Assembly: GCA_958510875.1 (NCBI GenBank)
Contig: OY294067.1
Span: forward strand, 280,259,242-280,323,241
From: Endomychus coccineus
Lineage: Eukaryota > Arthropoda > Insecta > Coleoptera > Endomychidae
Length of the DNA stretch: 64,000 nucleotides
Direction of reading: 5' to 3'
Part shown: positions 44,876 to 55,649 of the stretch, piece after piece
Layout: each line of letters starts with the position of its first letter
Position numbering within the stretch: position 1 is the stretch's first letter
Program-made: the position numbers and the translations under genes
The notes under the pieces: model-generated
Told to the model about the DNA's origin: nothing
Database searches by the model: none
What the model saw: only the letters and a program-made list of their open reading frames with translations

Positions 44876-46454
44876 CCGGGATATCAAAAATTATCTTGGT
44901 CAAGGGTGGTTGTGGAATCTAAAACGTGTGTCTTACTTTACGTTTGAAATAATCATGTCACTGTCACACTGACATCATCAATAACCTACAAATTTCATAC
45001 CTATTTATTTCAGTTGTAAAGCAATAATGAACTACAAATTAAAAATTATCTTGGTCAAGGGTGGTTGTGGAATGTAAAACGTGTGTCTTACTTTAAATTT
45101 TTGAACATGTTTTGTTGTGTCAGAATCTGTTAAGTCATTGTGGTGAAATTTTCTAATCCAGTTTTTGAATCATGCCTCTTACCACACAGCACAAAATTTT
45201 CATGATTGAAGCCTATTTTCGAACGGGTGCGCTAGTTAACGGAAATTGACAATACAGTCAACGTTTGTGTTTGGCACTTCCCAAACGTGGCAATTTTACC
45301 GGACAATTTTTATGCGTGCCTTACAAATTGTGTTGAACTGTTTCGCGAAACTGGTTGTGTGACTCATAAAAAAGGTGTTGGTAGACCAAGAGTTCGTACA
45401 GAAGAAGTTGTAATGACGTTCGTCAACGTATGGAAGAGGAGTCTGTAAAACCTTTGAAACGTCTTTCTCAGAAAATTGAACTTTCTTATGGAACATGTCA
45501 GAAGATTTTAAAGAAAGACTTGGACGTGCATCCATATAAGATGCAAGCACATCAAGCTCTTCTGCCCGCAGACCACCCCAGACGCATTGCTTACTGCCAT
45601 TAGTTTGTCAATAATTTAATGAATGACGATCTTCTGGACTTAACTTTTTTTTCTGACGGAGCGTGGTTCCACCTTTCGGGATACATCAATTCTCAAAATA
45701 TGCGGATGTGGAGCAATGATAGCCCTCATGTTTTTACTGAATCGCCACAACATGCTCAAAAAATCGATGTTTGGATGGCAGTTTCTCTTGGGCCAATTTT
45801 TTTCGATTTCACCGTCAACGCAGAAAGGTACAGATACAACTTTTTGGCTGAATTTGTGCAACAGCTAAACGATGATGAACTTCGGTACGGTTATTTCCAG
45901 CATGACGGTGCTACAGCACATACTACACGAGAAAATATTGCTTTTCTCCGCGAGTTTTTTGATGACCGGCTGATAAGTTTGCATACAGAAGTTGAGTTTC
46001 CTTCGAGATCACCTTGTTTGACAATTATGGACTATTTTATATTTCCTTACTTAAAAAACAAGATTTTCGCAACTCCGGTAAATAATTTGCAAGAACTTCA
46101 ACAAAGAATCATAGAGATCATCTCTATGCAAAGATTAGTTCAGCAATGTGCAACCATAACGCCAGAAATGCTGCAAAACGGTTTTCACAGCATGAGGATG
46201 CGCGTCAACTTGTGCATCGAACAAAACGAGGGACATTTCCAACAATTTCTGTAATTTTGTTTTTCTTGTTACTAAAACCGTTATTTCACAATTTGTAGTT
46301 CATTATTGTTTTACAACTGGAATAAATAGGAATGAAATTTGTAGGTTATTGATGATGTCAGTGTGACAGTGAGATAATTATTTCAAACGTAAAGTAAGAC
46401 ACACGTTTTAGATTCCACAACCACCCTTGACCAAGATAATTTTTGATATCCCGG
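44876..46454 (+). mobile_element. Tc1/mariner-type transposon nested in a PLE repeat
   Basis: Ends CCGGGATATCAAAAATTATC and its inverse, flanked by TA at 44,874-44,875 and 46,455-46,456. Inverted repeats are near-identical over about 160-180 bp. About 60 bp of the terminal sequence (aaattatcttggtcaaggg ... cttactttaa) is repeated directly inside the left arm at 45,038-45,100. Total 1.58 kb. Confidence 0.92.
45171..46254 (+). pseudogene. Mariner-like transposase with DUF4817-type N-terminus
   Basis: Starts MPLTTQHKIFMIEAYFRTGA and runs through HKKGVGRPRVRTEEV, RLSQKIELSYGTCQKILKKD, HPRRIAYC and LTFFSDGAWFHLSGYINSQN to YGYFQHDGATAHTT and FPSRSPCLTIMDYFIFPYLK, ending GHFQQFL with a TAA at 46,252. 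The first two catalytic Asp are present (FFSDGAW, QHDGA). The third, expected in SPDL, is Cys. Two to three frameshifts and stops disrupt the N-terminal half. The last 211 codons are uninterrupted. Confidence 0.86.
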
Positions 46455-46459
46455 TAGTA

Positions 46460-47340
46460 TTTTTAGTGAATAAGGGTGATTATTTCTTATTTATAGTGTT
46501 ATAGTGTATTCACAGCGTGAAGTCTTTTATAGCTTATTATCATGATTAGTAAAATCCAAGAGAATGAATTCCATCATTTACTCATTTACATATTATAGAC
46601 CTGGATTCTACCTAGCAAAATTTAACATGATGGTAAACATTCTCCTATTGTCACATACTTTATTTACTCAAGTGAGTTACGAAACAAGAAACTTCAACTC
46701 TCCATGCGCGTTAAAATCATATCGGGTCAAGTAGTAGGTAGTTTATGTACATATATTATTATTGACTCGATGTTAGAAATCAACAAATTGTGTTTATTGT
46801 GGCTTTAAAATAAGAATATTTACAGTGATGTGCCGTTACTCCGTTGTGAAAAAAACAAACAAACCAAGAATGTCGAGTGGAGAGAATTGTTAGCAATTAC
46901 TGAAGAGAACGTTAAGATGTTAGCGCAATTGATGTGAACATTGAGGCTTAATAACACTCTCTCGAATGAGTGAAACTGTTCTTAATTATTGTCGCGATGT
47001 TCCTATTCGTGATTTCTGAAGCAATAGAGGAATATTAATTATGAAAGTTCTCTCTACTGGGACATCTCTGGCTCTGAGTTGTAGATGTTTCCAGGATCTT
47101 CCACAAAGGAAGTTCGGAGACGCTATCGCAGTCAATCAAACAGTCAAAACCTTGATTTATTTTTCTCTACAGTTGAGCGTATTCTAAAAAAGTATACCTA
47201 CTCATTAAGAATGTTTAATTCGTTCTATAAATAGATGAAAAATAAATTTATTCTCAATTATAACTTGGAATATTACAAAATAATATTGACATAACATGAA
47301 GTAATGAAGCTCTCTATGATAGACGCTATAGTCTAACTAA
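46460..47340. other. PLE repeat tail, then no recognisable gene
   Basis: The first ~80 bp continue the PLE terminal repeat interrupted by the mariner (tttttagtgaataagggtga). The rest is unassigned. Confidence 0.5.
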
Positions 47341-47361
47341 TTTAAAAGGTCTATAAGCCAC

Positions 47362-48290
47362 TTCATCATCAATCTGACGGAAGCAATTTCTGAGGCATTT
47401 GATAATGGTGAGCATTTCAGCTCAATTTTCTGTGACCTCACAAAAGCATTTGATTGTGTTTCTACTGATATTCTGATGTCTAAACTGAACAGTTATACAT
47501 TTTCTGAAACATCATTGTCTTTTATACGGTATTATTTATCTGATAGAACGCAAGTTGTCTATATGCATTCTACCAACTCGTCTATGTTGCCGGTTACCTT
47601 AGGGGTACTTCAAGGCTACATACTTGAACCTGTACTCTTTTTAATATACATTAATGATTTACCGTTACAAGTTCCTGGAGGCAAAGTAATCTTATAAGCA
47701 CATAATACAACCGCATCAAGGGTTAATACAGACTTAGTATACTTATACAATTCACTCATGGAGAATCGAACTGATTTGCTTAACTGGTTTACAACTAATA
47801 AATTAAATATTAATAATGAAAAAACTGTGATCTTCTATTTCTCCTTAATACAAATATCGGACTCTAACAATTGTGAATTTATATCATTTCTTGGATTACT
47901 ATCAGAAAAAGGATTAACTTGGAGGAAACATTGTGATTAAGTTGCTTCAACAGTTGCTAAAGGAATTCACGTGCTGAGAAACTTAAGCAAAATTGTATCT
48001 GTTAATGTAATGCTCACAACTTATTTTTGTTTAATACACTCGAAAATTAGTTATAGCATTTTAGTCTGGGGTCACTCAGCAAATACGCCTCATGTTTTCA
48101 AGATTCAGAGTAAAGCAATTAGGATTATAAAAAACCTGCCTTAGCGACACGACTGTAAGCATGCCTTTAAGGACCTAAAAGTTATGTCTCTTCCTTGCAT
48201 TTACATTCAACATTGTCTAATACATATTAAAACACATATTAACGAATATTCAACTCGATGTGATATGCACTGTGTCAACATTAGAGCGAA
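47362..48290 (+). pseudogene. LINE reverse transcriptase relic (Jockey/CR1 type)
   Basis: The plus strand encodes EAFDNGEHFSSIFCDLTKAF, DILMSKLNSYTFSETSLSFI, RYYLSDRTQVVYM and GVLQGYILEPVLFLIYINDL in one frame, then LLNWFTTNKLNINNEKT, FLGLLSEKGLTWRKHCD and LRNLSKIVSVNVM, and SKISYSILVWGHSAN with KAIRIIKNLP. LTKAFDxVxH, GVPQGSILGP and LFLIYINDLP are standard RT blocks. The FADDTT block is degraded to a stop and AHNTT, removing the catalytic aspartates. Confidence 0.82.
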
Positions 48291-48527
48291 ATATAATTTA
48301 CACATTAACTACCACTATTGATTAGAGACTCGACAATTTTTCAAGGGTTATTAAAAATTTTCTTACTGAACATTGTTTTTATACTTATATTTTTAGATTT
48401 TCTGTTCTGATTCACTAGTATTAAGTATTCATTCTTCTTTGTTGTATCATAATTTGAATTTGTTTTTTTTTTCTTTCTTTTATCTTGACGAATGTAAGCC
48501 AATACTTGGTATTTAACATGAATAAAT

Positions 48528-48565
48528 TATTCTATTCTATTCTATTCTATTCTACTCTATTCTAA
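48528..48565. repeat. (ATTCT)n microsatellite tail
   Basis: Follows aataaatt and comprises about seven ATTCT-type units. It most likely marks the 3' end of the LINE at 47.4-48.3 kb, with the intervening 240 bp as 3' untranslated region. Confidence 0.72.
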
Positions 48566-48754
48566 TCTCATGTACATCAATTGCAGGTTTGACATAACAT
48601 GTTTTAATTTACTTTAATTTCAGTTTCTAATGATATATTAATTTGATAAATGTAAAATTTCAATATTATTTTAATGTAAGAATTTATATTTAAATTAATG
48701 TATGTATATATTAATTTTTCTCATGTTGGCTTCTGCTAGATGACAATGATAAGG

Positions 48755-49396
48755 TCTTTCTAGTCTATATCGATCAGCAACGCCACAAACTAATAGTTCC
48801 AGACAGCTGTTTCGCTCTTCTCATCGAGTTTATCAGTATATCGAGAAAGTTTGCAACGTTCTCAACGATCTCTGTGGAACATACAACATACTCGACCAAC
48901 AGTATGGTAAAATAAGCAATATATTTCACGCCATCTACGAATAGATGTCCCACTAAGAAATCAGAAAATGTACAACATTGACTGACAGATTTGTAGAGCT
49001 TTACAAACATTATGGAGAATGTAAGACTACTTGGGTGCATCAGATGGCGACACCAAACCACCTGGCAGGCGCCAACCAAATGAATATATTCATATATAAA
49101 TTCTAACATTTTGGTTTGCTTTGGTGTAGTCATCTGGCGCACTAAAGTACTCTAACATTCTCCATCACTTTTTCAAAGTTCGAGAAATCTATCAGTCTAT
49201 ATTGTACATTGTTCGATTTCTTATTAAGATATATTCGTAGATGACGTGAGATATTTTGGTCTTTTTACCATACTGTTGCTCGGTGTTGTGTACTTTCAAC
49301 TTTCTTGTTATCCTCATAACTTCTATGAGAAGAGTAACACAGCTGTCTAGAACTATTAGTTTGTGGTGTTACTGATCGATCTAGACTAGGAGGACG
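48755..49396. repeat. 640-bp imperfect inverted repeat
   Basis: The left arm from tctagtctatatcgatcag (48,758) to about 49,065 matches the reverse complement of about 49,105-49,390 (ending actgatcgatctagacta) along its length: ccacaaactaatagtt, gacagctgt, cagtatggtaaaa, gaaatc.., aatgtacaa, tggagaatgt. The centre is about 40 bp around 49,085. No coding frame. Roughly 75-80 percent identity by eye. Could be a foldback element or a hairpin-RNA source. Confidence 0.78.
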
Positions 49397-49399
49397 TTA

Positions 49400-50930
49400 C
49401 CAATACCGTTGTTTGTGTTGTACTTTCCGGAATTATTTTCTGTAACAAAGATCATGGTGATGTTTTGTTTTAGAGTTTGTTCCGATAATGTTTGCCTTAA
49501 TGCAACAAATCATTAAGAACTTCTGTAGTTTATTGTGTTTTCGTTATATTGATCAGTTTCATTTTCATCGAAAATATGGCTTGTAATTGTTATTTAAACA
49601 CTAGTTGTTTTATGGTATTTAATATCGAATAATATACATGACCTTACAGTTTTCGTGCACCTTAAACCTATAAACATGATAATGTTGATGAATGACAATT
49701 AAAATTACTCTACATCTCATAAATAAGTTGCATCCCACAATATGTTGCACAGACTCATCACCATTCCCATGAATTTAAATAATTCCAATGAAAAATGAAG
49801 TCTCGTGAAACATACAACAATCATTAATAATAATTAAGAACCACACATTAGCTATAAAATATTGAAAAATTAATAAATGAAGTGAGTAACAATTTTGGCA
49901 AATAATTTTTTTTAAATGAGTATGTGCCAAGGTTAATATTCCGAAATAATGTTTATATAATATCGCCAACGCACAGATGGCTTATTGTATGAGTACCAGA
50001 ACCGGTTTACTTGAAAATAGACTAGATGTCCTATGCTTTATTAGTCATTGGGTCGTTTACCATCAGGGAAGTTAATAATATGAGAATAAGGATGATTGGA
50101 GGTGCCGAAATTATCTAGTAAACGAATACATACGTTCATGTTCAAGTGGTTGTGAAAATAAAACCCAGAAAGGATTTTTCTAAGGCTACTCCATTTCTAA
50201 TCAAATAAGAATTTTGTGGTTAGGCACTCTGGAATTCAGTCAACGCCCTTGCGATACAAGAACCGAATCACTGTAACCAAACTGAAAATTTGATTGAAAG
50301 AACTACCCAGCATGGAGTGTAGCGTTAATTTTAATCTAAATAGGTATAGAGTATAGACAATTAGATATTTTACTATTTTTTCTAATTTGGCACTATTTGC
50401 TAAATCATTCGATAATTTATTTTTATTGTAACTAATTAAAAATTACACGTAACTTGAGGTAGTTGTTTTTACATAAAACTAGAAACAAACATGCAATTTT
50501 GTTTGAAACATTGACAAATTAAAACTAAATAATAAATGACATATTCAATCTGAAAGCTCACAGCAGCTTTCATTATAATTTAAATATTCAATATTTGCTT
50601 CAATTATATCAAACAGTTACCAACGTTTTTTTTTAACATTTTTGTTGCGCATGCCGAATCTTGATTCATAGTGTGTACCGTATTCATAAAATGAATTTAC
50701 CGGTCCTTCTATTTATTAATGAATTTGGCTGAAACCATCATTTGCTTGAAATTAACTTTTGCCGATGAATTCTGAATATTGTATATGATTGGGGCAGAAA
50801 CCATAGATTGAGTTTAAATATTAGTAAATGTTGTGTTAGCTTTAGACGTAAAGTCCATTCTATTTCTTTCCATATTGGACTTTGCTGCTACCTAGAGTGA
50901 GCTAAATCTAAAGACGGTTTACCATATATT
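49400..50930. other. No recognisable gene
   Basis: AT-rich, no assigned content. Confidence 0.45.
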
Positions 50931-51376
50931 CCTCACAAAATTTGGCGAAACCTGTATAATGTTCGAAGAACATCGTGTGAGCCAGCGATAAAATGTTGAT
51001 AGAGGAGATAGGCATTCGAATTTTTCTTGAAGGTTTCTTTGAAGGCATAGGGAAAGACCTCAGTAGGTGAAAATTTTTGACAACTGATCCCGAGCATGGA
51101 AATAGTTGTACTGGACATCATCATATTAGGGATTGTGGGATCCGCTTTGGTTGCATTAAACGCTACTCGATTATCAGATCCCCATTTCAAAATCTTTTCC
51201 AGATCTTCATTAATTGCGTCAACCTGTCTCTGTCTCGCTTCTCTGGCTTCATTGGATGGTATAGGAGCTCTAGATGAGAAAGCGGCATGAAGTGTACCAT
51301 CATCTGCAAAGCTGTGGGCGAGACAAATGGTCACTCCCAGCAGATCGTTTATATAAAGCAAAAACAAAGTTGGTGC

Positions 51377-52554
51377 TGTAACGAAGCGTCGTTACTAATT
51401 AATATTATTGCCCAAGTCACCTCTACCGAAATAAAGGAATCAAACTTTGGTACACCATGTGTATAAAAACACGACAGCAGAGTGTAGCTACGGATAAGCG
51501 AGTCCGCGTTCCGGCGACATTCTCAATGACATAACGTGTCAACTTCAGAGTATAAAAGGCGGCCGGTCTCCCATATAAAATCACTTGCTAGGAGACCGCC
51601 GTAGCTGAAGCAGTAAACCCCATATACCGAAAATAGAGTTTATGAGTTTATTTCAATAATTCTAGAAAACAATAAAGTGTTGACGATTGTTTTCCTGAAT
51701 ATATTGAGAAGAGCTGTTCCGTTCATAATTTAATAATATTTTCCGTGAAGAATCAATTTTTGTTTTAATTTTCAATCAAATTCTACGAGACGATTCAGTG
51801 TTGACAGTCGTTTCATATGAATGTAATGATGAATACCAGTTTAGTTAACAATTAAGAATTTCCGTAAAGAGATTGAGTTCCATTTCAAGTTAGAGATTCC
51901 CCGTGAACAATTTAATAGTAATTTGTTCTTCCGAACACTGATTCCGTATTTCTATTAAACCAAAATATAAACCGAGGCGTAATAAATTGTCATAAGGAGA
52001 GACACAGTAGTACACGGGTGCCTGGTCACCTCTCAAGTAAACAGATTTCCTAGTCGAATTCAGGAAGACGTGTACAATCTGATATTCTCATTTCTTACAT
52101 CGTGTTAGGGTATATTGACCTAATCGAGATACCAGCTATTAGTAGCCAGATAAAAAACGTTCGCGGAATCATTTGGATTTAATAATCGAATAGCGTATAT
52201 CATATAGGGATGACCGAATATCACTGTCTTATAAATGTTGTCATTTCCAGTGAAAACTCTGTATAGATATTTTGATTGTTGATAATTGTATATAATATTG
52301 TAAATAGTTAATGATTTATTTCTGTTAATAAATAGCTACAAAGGTTTGTCATCATTTTATTCAAAGCAAAGACATTATTCTTCTGTAGGAAGAGCATTTC
52401 TCAAATACCAACCACAAAACTAAACTAGAAGAACTCTGACCTTCTTACTTGTAAGAAACCCAGGCAGGTCTGCTAAGGTACATGACCGTACCGTAACCTT
52501 AGGGGACAACTAATCTTCCACCAAAATTAGTCATTTGGGCGGAAGTTTGTTACA
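51377..52554 (+). mobile_element. Solo LTR with 4-bp target duplication
   Basis: Begins TGTAACGAAG and ends AGTTTGTTACA (TGTAAC...GTTACA inverted ends), flanked by GTGC at 51,373-51,376 and 52,555-52,558. Removing it and one GTGC rejoins the surrounding LINE reading frame exactly (…SVLA|PTLF…), which fixes both ends. A 4-bp duplication and TG...CA termini fit a gypsy-type retrotransposon. Only one LTR remains, so the interior was lost by LTR-LTR recombination. 1,178 bp. Confidence 0.92.
51551..51600 (+). promoter_or_regulatory. LTR promoter
   Basis: TATAAAAGGCGG at 51,551 sits in an otherwise AT-rich LTR and is followed within 50 bp by an inverted repeat (ggtctcc...ggagacc). AATAAA-type signals occur later in the LTR at about 52,328. 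Orientation of the solo LTR is inferred as plus from this arrangement. Confidence 0.55.
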
Positions 52555-53159
52555 GTGCCAAGACAGATCCCTGTGGGACACCAGCATTGATAGCAATTGT
52601 ATCGGAGGATACTGCGTCAACCCTCACATGGTGTGATCTATCTGAGAGAAAACTCGATAGCAAGCCACAAGTTGAGGCGGCAAACCATATGACGGAAGTT
52701 TCCCAAGAAGGCTTTGGTGCCAGACCCGGTCAAATGCTTTGGAGATATCCAATGCTACAGCTAAAGATGGCACTTCTGCCATATACGTGTTACGTAGGCA
52801 AGCAACGAGAGCTGCTGACGAAATCCATATTGCCAGATTCACGATTTTGGAGCTCTTTACGTATTAGATGAGCTTGATGTTGGAACCTTTTTCCATCACT
52901 TTAAAGATCACAGATAATAGTGCAATGGGTTCATAACTATTAGAAAGGACCTTCCTTCCTTTTTTTGATTTGGTTGGATTCTAGCTGTATTTCAGCTGGA
53001 AGAAAACACACCAAAGTTGTATGAAAGGGTAAACAATCTGCAGAAAACTGGTATCAATTCAGGCGCACATTCCTTGAGAGAGACTGGTGGAATTCCGTCT
53101 GACCCCATAGACTTAACGGTATTGCCTACGGTGCTTTTCCCTAGGTCCTCCTAAAACTG

Positions 53160-54435
53160 GCCTCGAACTTTAGCACCCCAGTAATAGGGGTCAAACTATG
53201 TCTATGAATCGGGATAATTTTTTTGATAATCACCAGCTTGAATAGATTATGATGCTTAGCTAATTCAATTATCCGCAACAGTGTGGTATAAAACGGATTA
53301 AACAATAAAAATGTTTCAGTTAACGTAAAATCTAACACAATACAGCTGTTTTACACGTCTGCATTGTTTAGAAGTCTGAAACTTCATACATTTCATGTAA
53401 CAATGAAATAAAAACGTATCCGTAACTATTAAATTACCTATTTTAGCTGAAGTTCTACTTGTTACAATGAGAAAGTACACATTGTTGCTTTCATTAAAAT
53501 ATAAAGCCGTATTTCACATAAAACGAGGTGTGATGTATTATACGAAGTGGTTTTTAAAAAGTCTAAAGAAACGGCGGAGAACTTGTCTCAAAGCATTTCA
53601 CTTCATTACAGACACTTCAGGTGCGCTATTGTACCTCGAGGAAAGGCTCAATGTGGAATGCCGTCAACGCGCCACGGACGTCTACACTGAAGGTATTATC
53701 TAACAATCGAAGTTTACCCTAACAGAAACAAACGAGTTCCGACTGAATATCAGCTTTGCCATATTGAAACGATTTGAATAGTTTGTTGTTTTCCTGACAC
53801 GAGCGAGTTAGTTATAATGCGACAAGTTTATACCAGAAACATTCTTTATCAGCTGAATGTATTGTACTAATTTATCTCACTTGTTGCTTTTTGCAATTCT
53901 CGTCCCTACTCGCGGATGAAAAGCGAAAACTGGTTCGCTAATTTTCCTGATATACAATCTTACAGGGCTGTATCAAAGGAAAAATAGATGGAAATTGTGA
54001 GGACTTTACAAATAATGATTCTTTATGTCATAGTCTGGAAACATATCGCAAATAGCTAAAACCTGATGCTGTTAGATATTATTAAAAGCACGATTCTGCA
54101 ATGCAAGATTCATATGCTCATTGTATCATTCGTATTCTTCAAATTATACGTAAGAAACTGTAATTGCTTGACAGAAATATTTTATTGAGAATCACAAAGA
54201 AAATCAGGTGTAACTTGTTTGTCAAATTAGAAGTATAAATGATGCTATATGTTCCAATTTGAATGACTTCACATAACATTGTTCATCAGTTCCAGCTACG
54301 AATAGTATCTCTCGAGAACGCTGAATATCCAATGTCCTTTTTTTCTTATTTAAAAATTACATAATTACTTTTATTCTTCGGACAATTGGTAAACAGTACA
54401 ACTGTTTGGGAATTACATTTAAGATTACAAATAAT
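53160..54435. other. No recognisable gene
   Basis: A 78-codon plus frame at 53,467-53,703 has no recognisable motif. No repeats assigned. Confidence 0.4.
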
Positions 54436-54440
54436 TTGTA

Positions 54441-55645
54441 CGAGGGCAAGGTGAAAAGTCCCAGAAAAATAAAACAGATGGTGCCACAATCGAGAATCCC
54501 ATGTGACATCTGTGATGTACCACCTTTAACTAGAACGCATACAAATTTTCAGACTGATATGTCATACAGTTCTGTTTTGATACCCATCGAAAGCAAGCTA
54601 CCTTGAAGATTTTCGTAAACATGGAACAAGTGAATTTCGCGTCTTGATTGAACATTACTCCTTGCGTGGAAAAACATTACGCAAACCAAAGCATCGCTTG
54701 TTAAAAACATTATGGGGACTCTTCACCATGGATTGGAACGATTCACAAGTGGTTTACTGATTTTCGTTGTGGTCGTCCAATTGAGGTTACAATGCCAGAA
54801 ATCGTCGATAAAACCCATGGTATGATATTGGACGATCGGCGAGTTAAAGGGCACGAGATTGCTGAGGCTATGGGCATCTTAACCGAACGGGTACAGTACA
54901 TTTTGCGTAAATTTTTGAATATGAGAAAGCTATCTGCCAGATGGGCACATTTGCTCTCTGTTGACAACAAGCGCGACAGTGTGACAACTTCAAAAGAGTG
55001 TTTGGCGACGTTCAAGCGCGATAAGAAGGATTTATTGAGCCGTTTCATAACCGTGGACGAAATACGGATCATCACAACACACCAGAGACCAAATAACAGT
55101 CGAAACAGTGGACTTGTCCTGGCGAATAGAAGCCGAAAAAGGCCAAAGTGGTTTTATCGGCCAACAAAGTAATGCCGACAGTTTTTTGGGATGCACACGG
55201 TACCGTCCATATAGAATATTCTGAAAAGAGCAAAACTATTTGAAGCGAAAGCGGCAGCATTTGGCAAAGAAAAAAGTCCTCTTCGACCAGGATAACGCAC
55301 CGGCACACAGGTCCGCAGTCGCAATGGAAAAATTGCATGAATTGCGCTAAGAATTGGTTAGTCATCCACCAGTCTCCAAATTTGCCCCCCTGCAATTTTT
55401 ATCTATTTCCAAACTTGAAAAAATGGCTCGGCGAAAGAGATTTGGCTCCAACGATGAGGTCATCGCTGAAACAAACGTCTGTTTTGAAGGATTGCCGAAA
55501 TCGTATTATTTGGAAGGGGCCAAAAAATTAGAAAAACGTTGGACGAAGTGTATTGGGCTACAAGGAGATTATGTTGAGAAATAAAATGAGTTTTGACCAA
55601 ATAAATCATTACTTGTTCATTTTTTCAGGGACCATTCAAAATTGG
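54441..55645 (+). mobile_element. Mariner element relic
   Basis: TA followed by CGAGGGCAAGGTGAAAAGTC (54,441) matches the mariner terminal form (cgaggg...aaaagt). The right end near 55,625 (ttttcagggaccattcaaaa) is a degraded inverse of it. The right boundary is approximate. Confidence 0.75.
54621..55584 (+). pseudogene. Mariner transposase pseudogene
   Basis: Starts MEQVNFRVLIEHYSLRGKT and passes through GMILDDRRVKGHEIAEAMGI, MRKLSARWAHLLSVDNKR and LLSRFITVDE (first Asp region, with the following Trp lost), then in other frames a VFWDAHG-like block, VLFDQDNAPAH (second Asp region), and ends RKRFGSNDEVIAETNVCFEG, KKLEKRWTKCIGLQGDYVEK with a stop. The third Asp region is degraded (FAPLQF for SPDLAPSDY). 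The protein layout and end EGDYVE fit mariners of the mauritiana/cecropia type. At least four frameshifts. Confidence 0.82.
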
Positions 55646-55649
55646 TATA

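Larger units (their letters stand above)
50933..53150 (-). pseudogene. LINE reverse transcriptase (Jockey-like), split by a solo LTR
   Basis: Minus strand: MGSDGIPPVSLKECAPELIP, VFCRLFTLSY, a degraded NYRPIALLSV block, NLAIWISSAALVACLR, VALDISKAFDRVWHQSLLGK and LPSYGLPPQLVA, AINAGVPQGSVLA, then the inserted LTR, then PTLFLLYINDLL, HSFADDGTLHAAF, INEDLEKILKWGSDNRVAFN. The FADD motif is intact. After TKADPTIPN the protein jumps to the C-terminal block QKFSPTEVFPYAF seen in the LINE at 1.1-1.6 kb, so the intervening domain is deleted. Several frameshifts. Confidence 0.85.
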
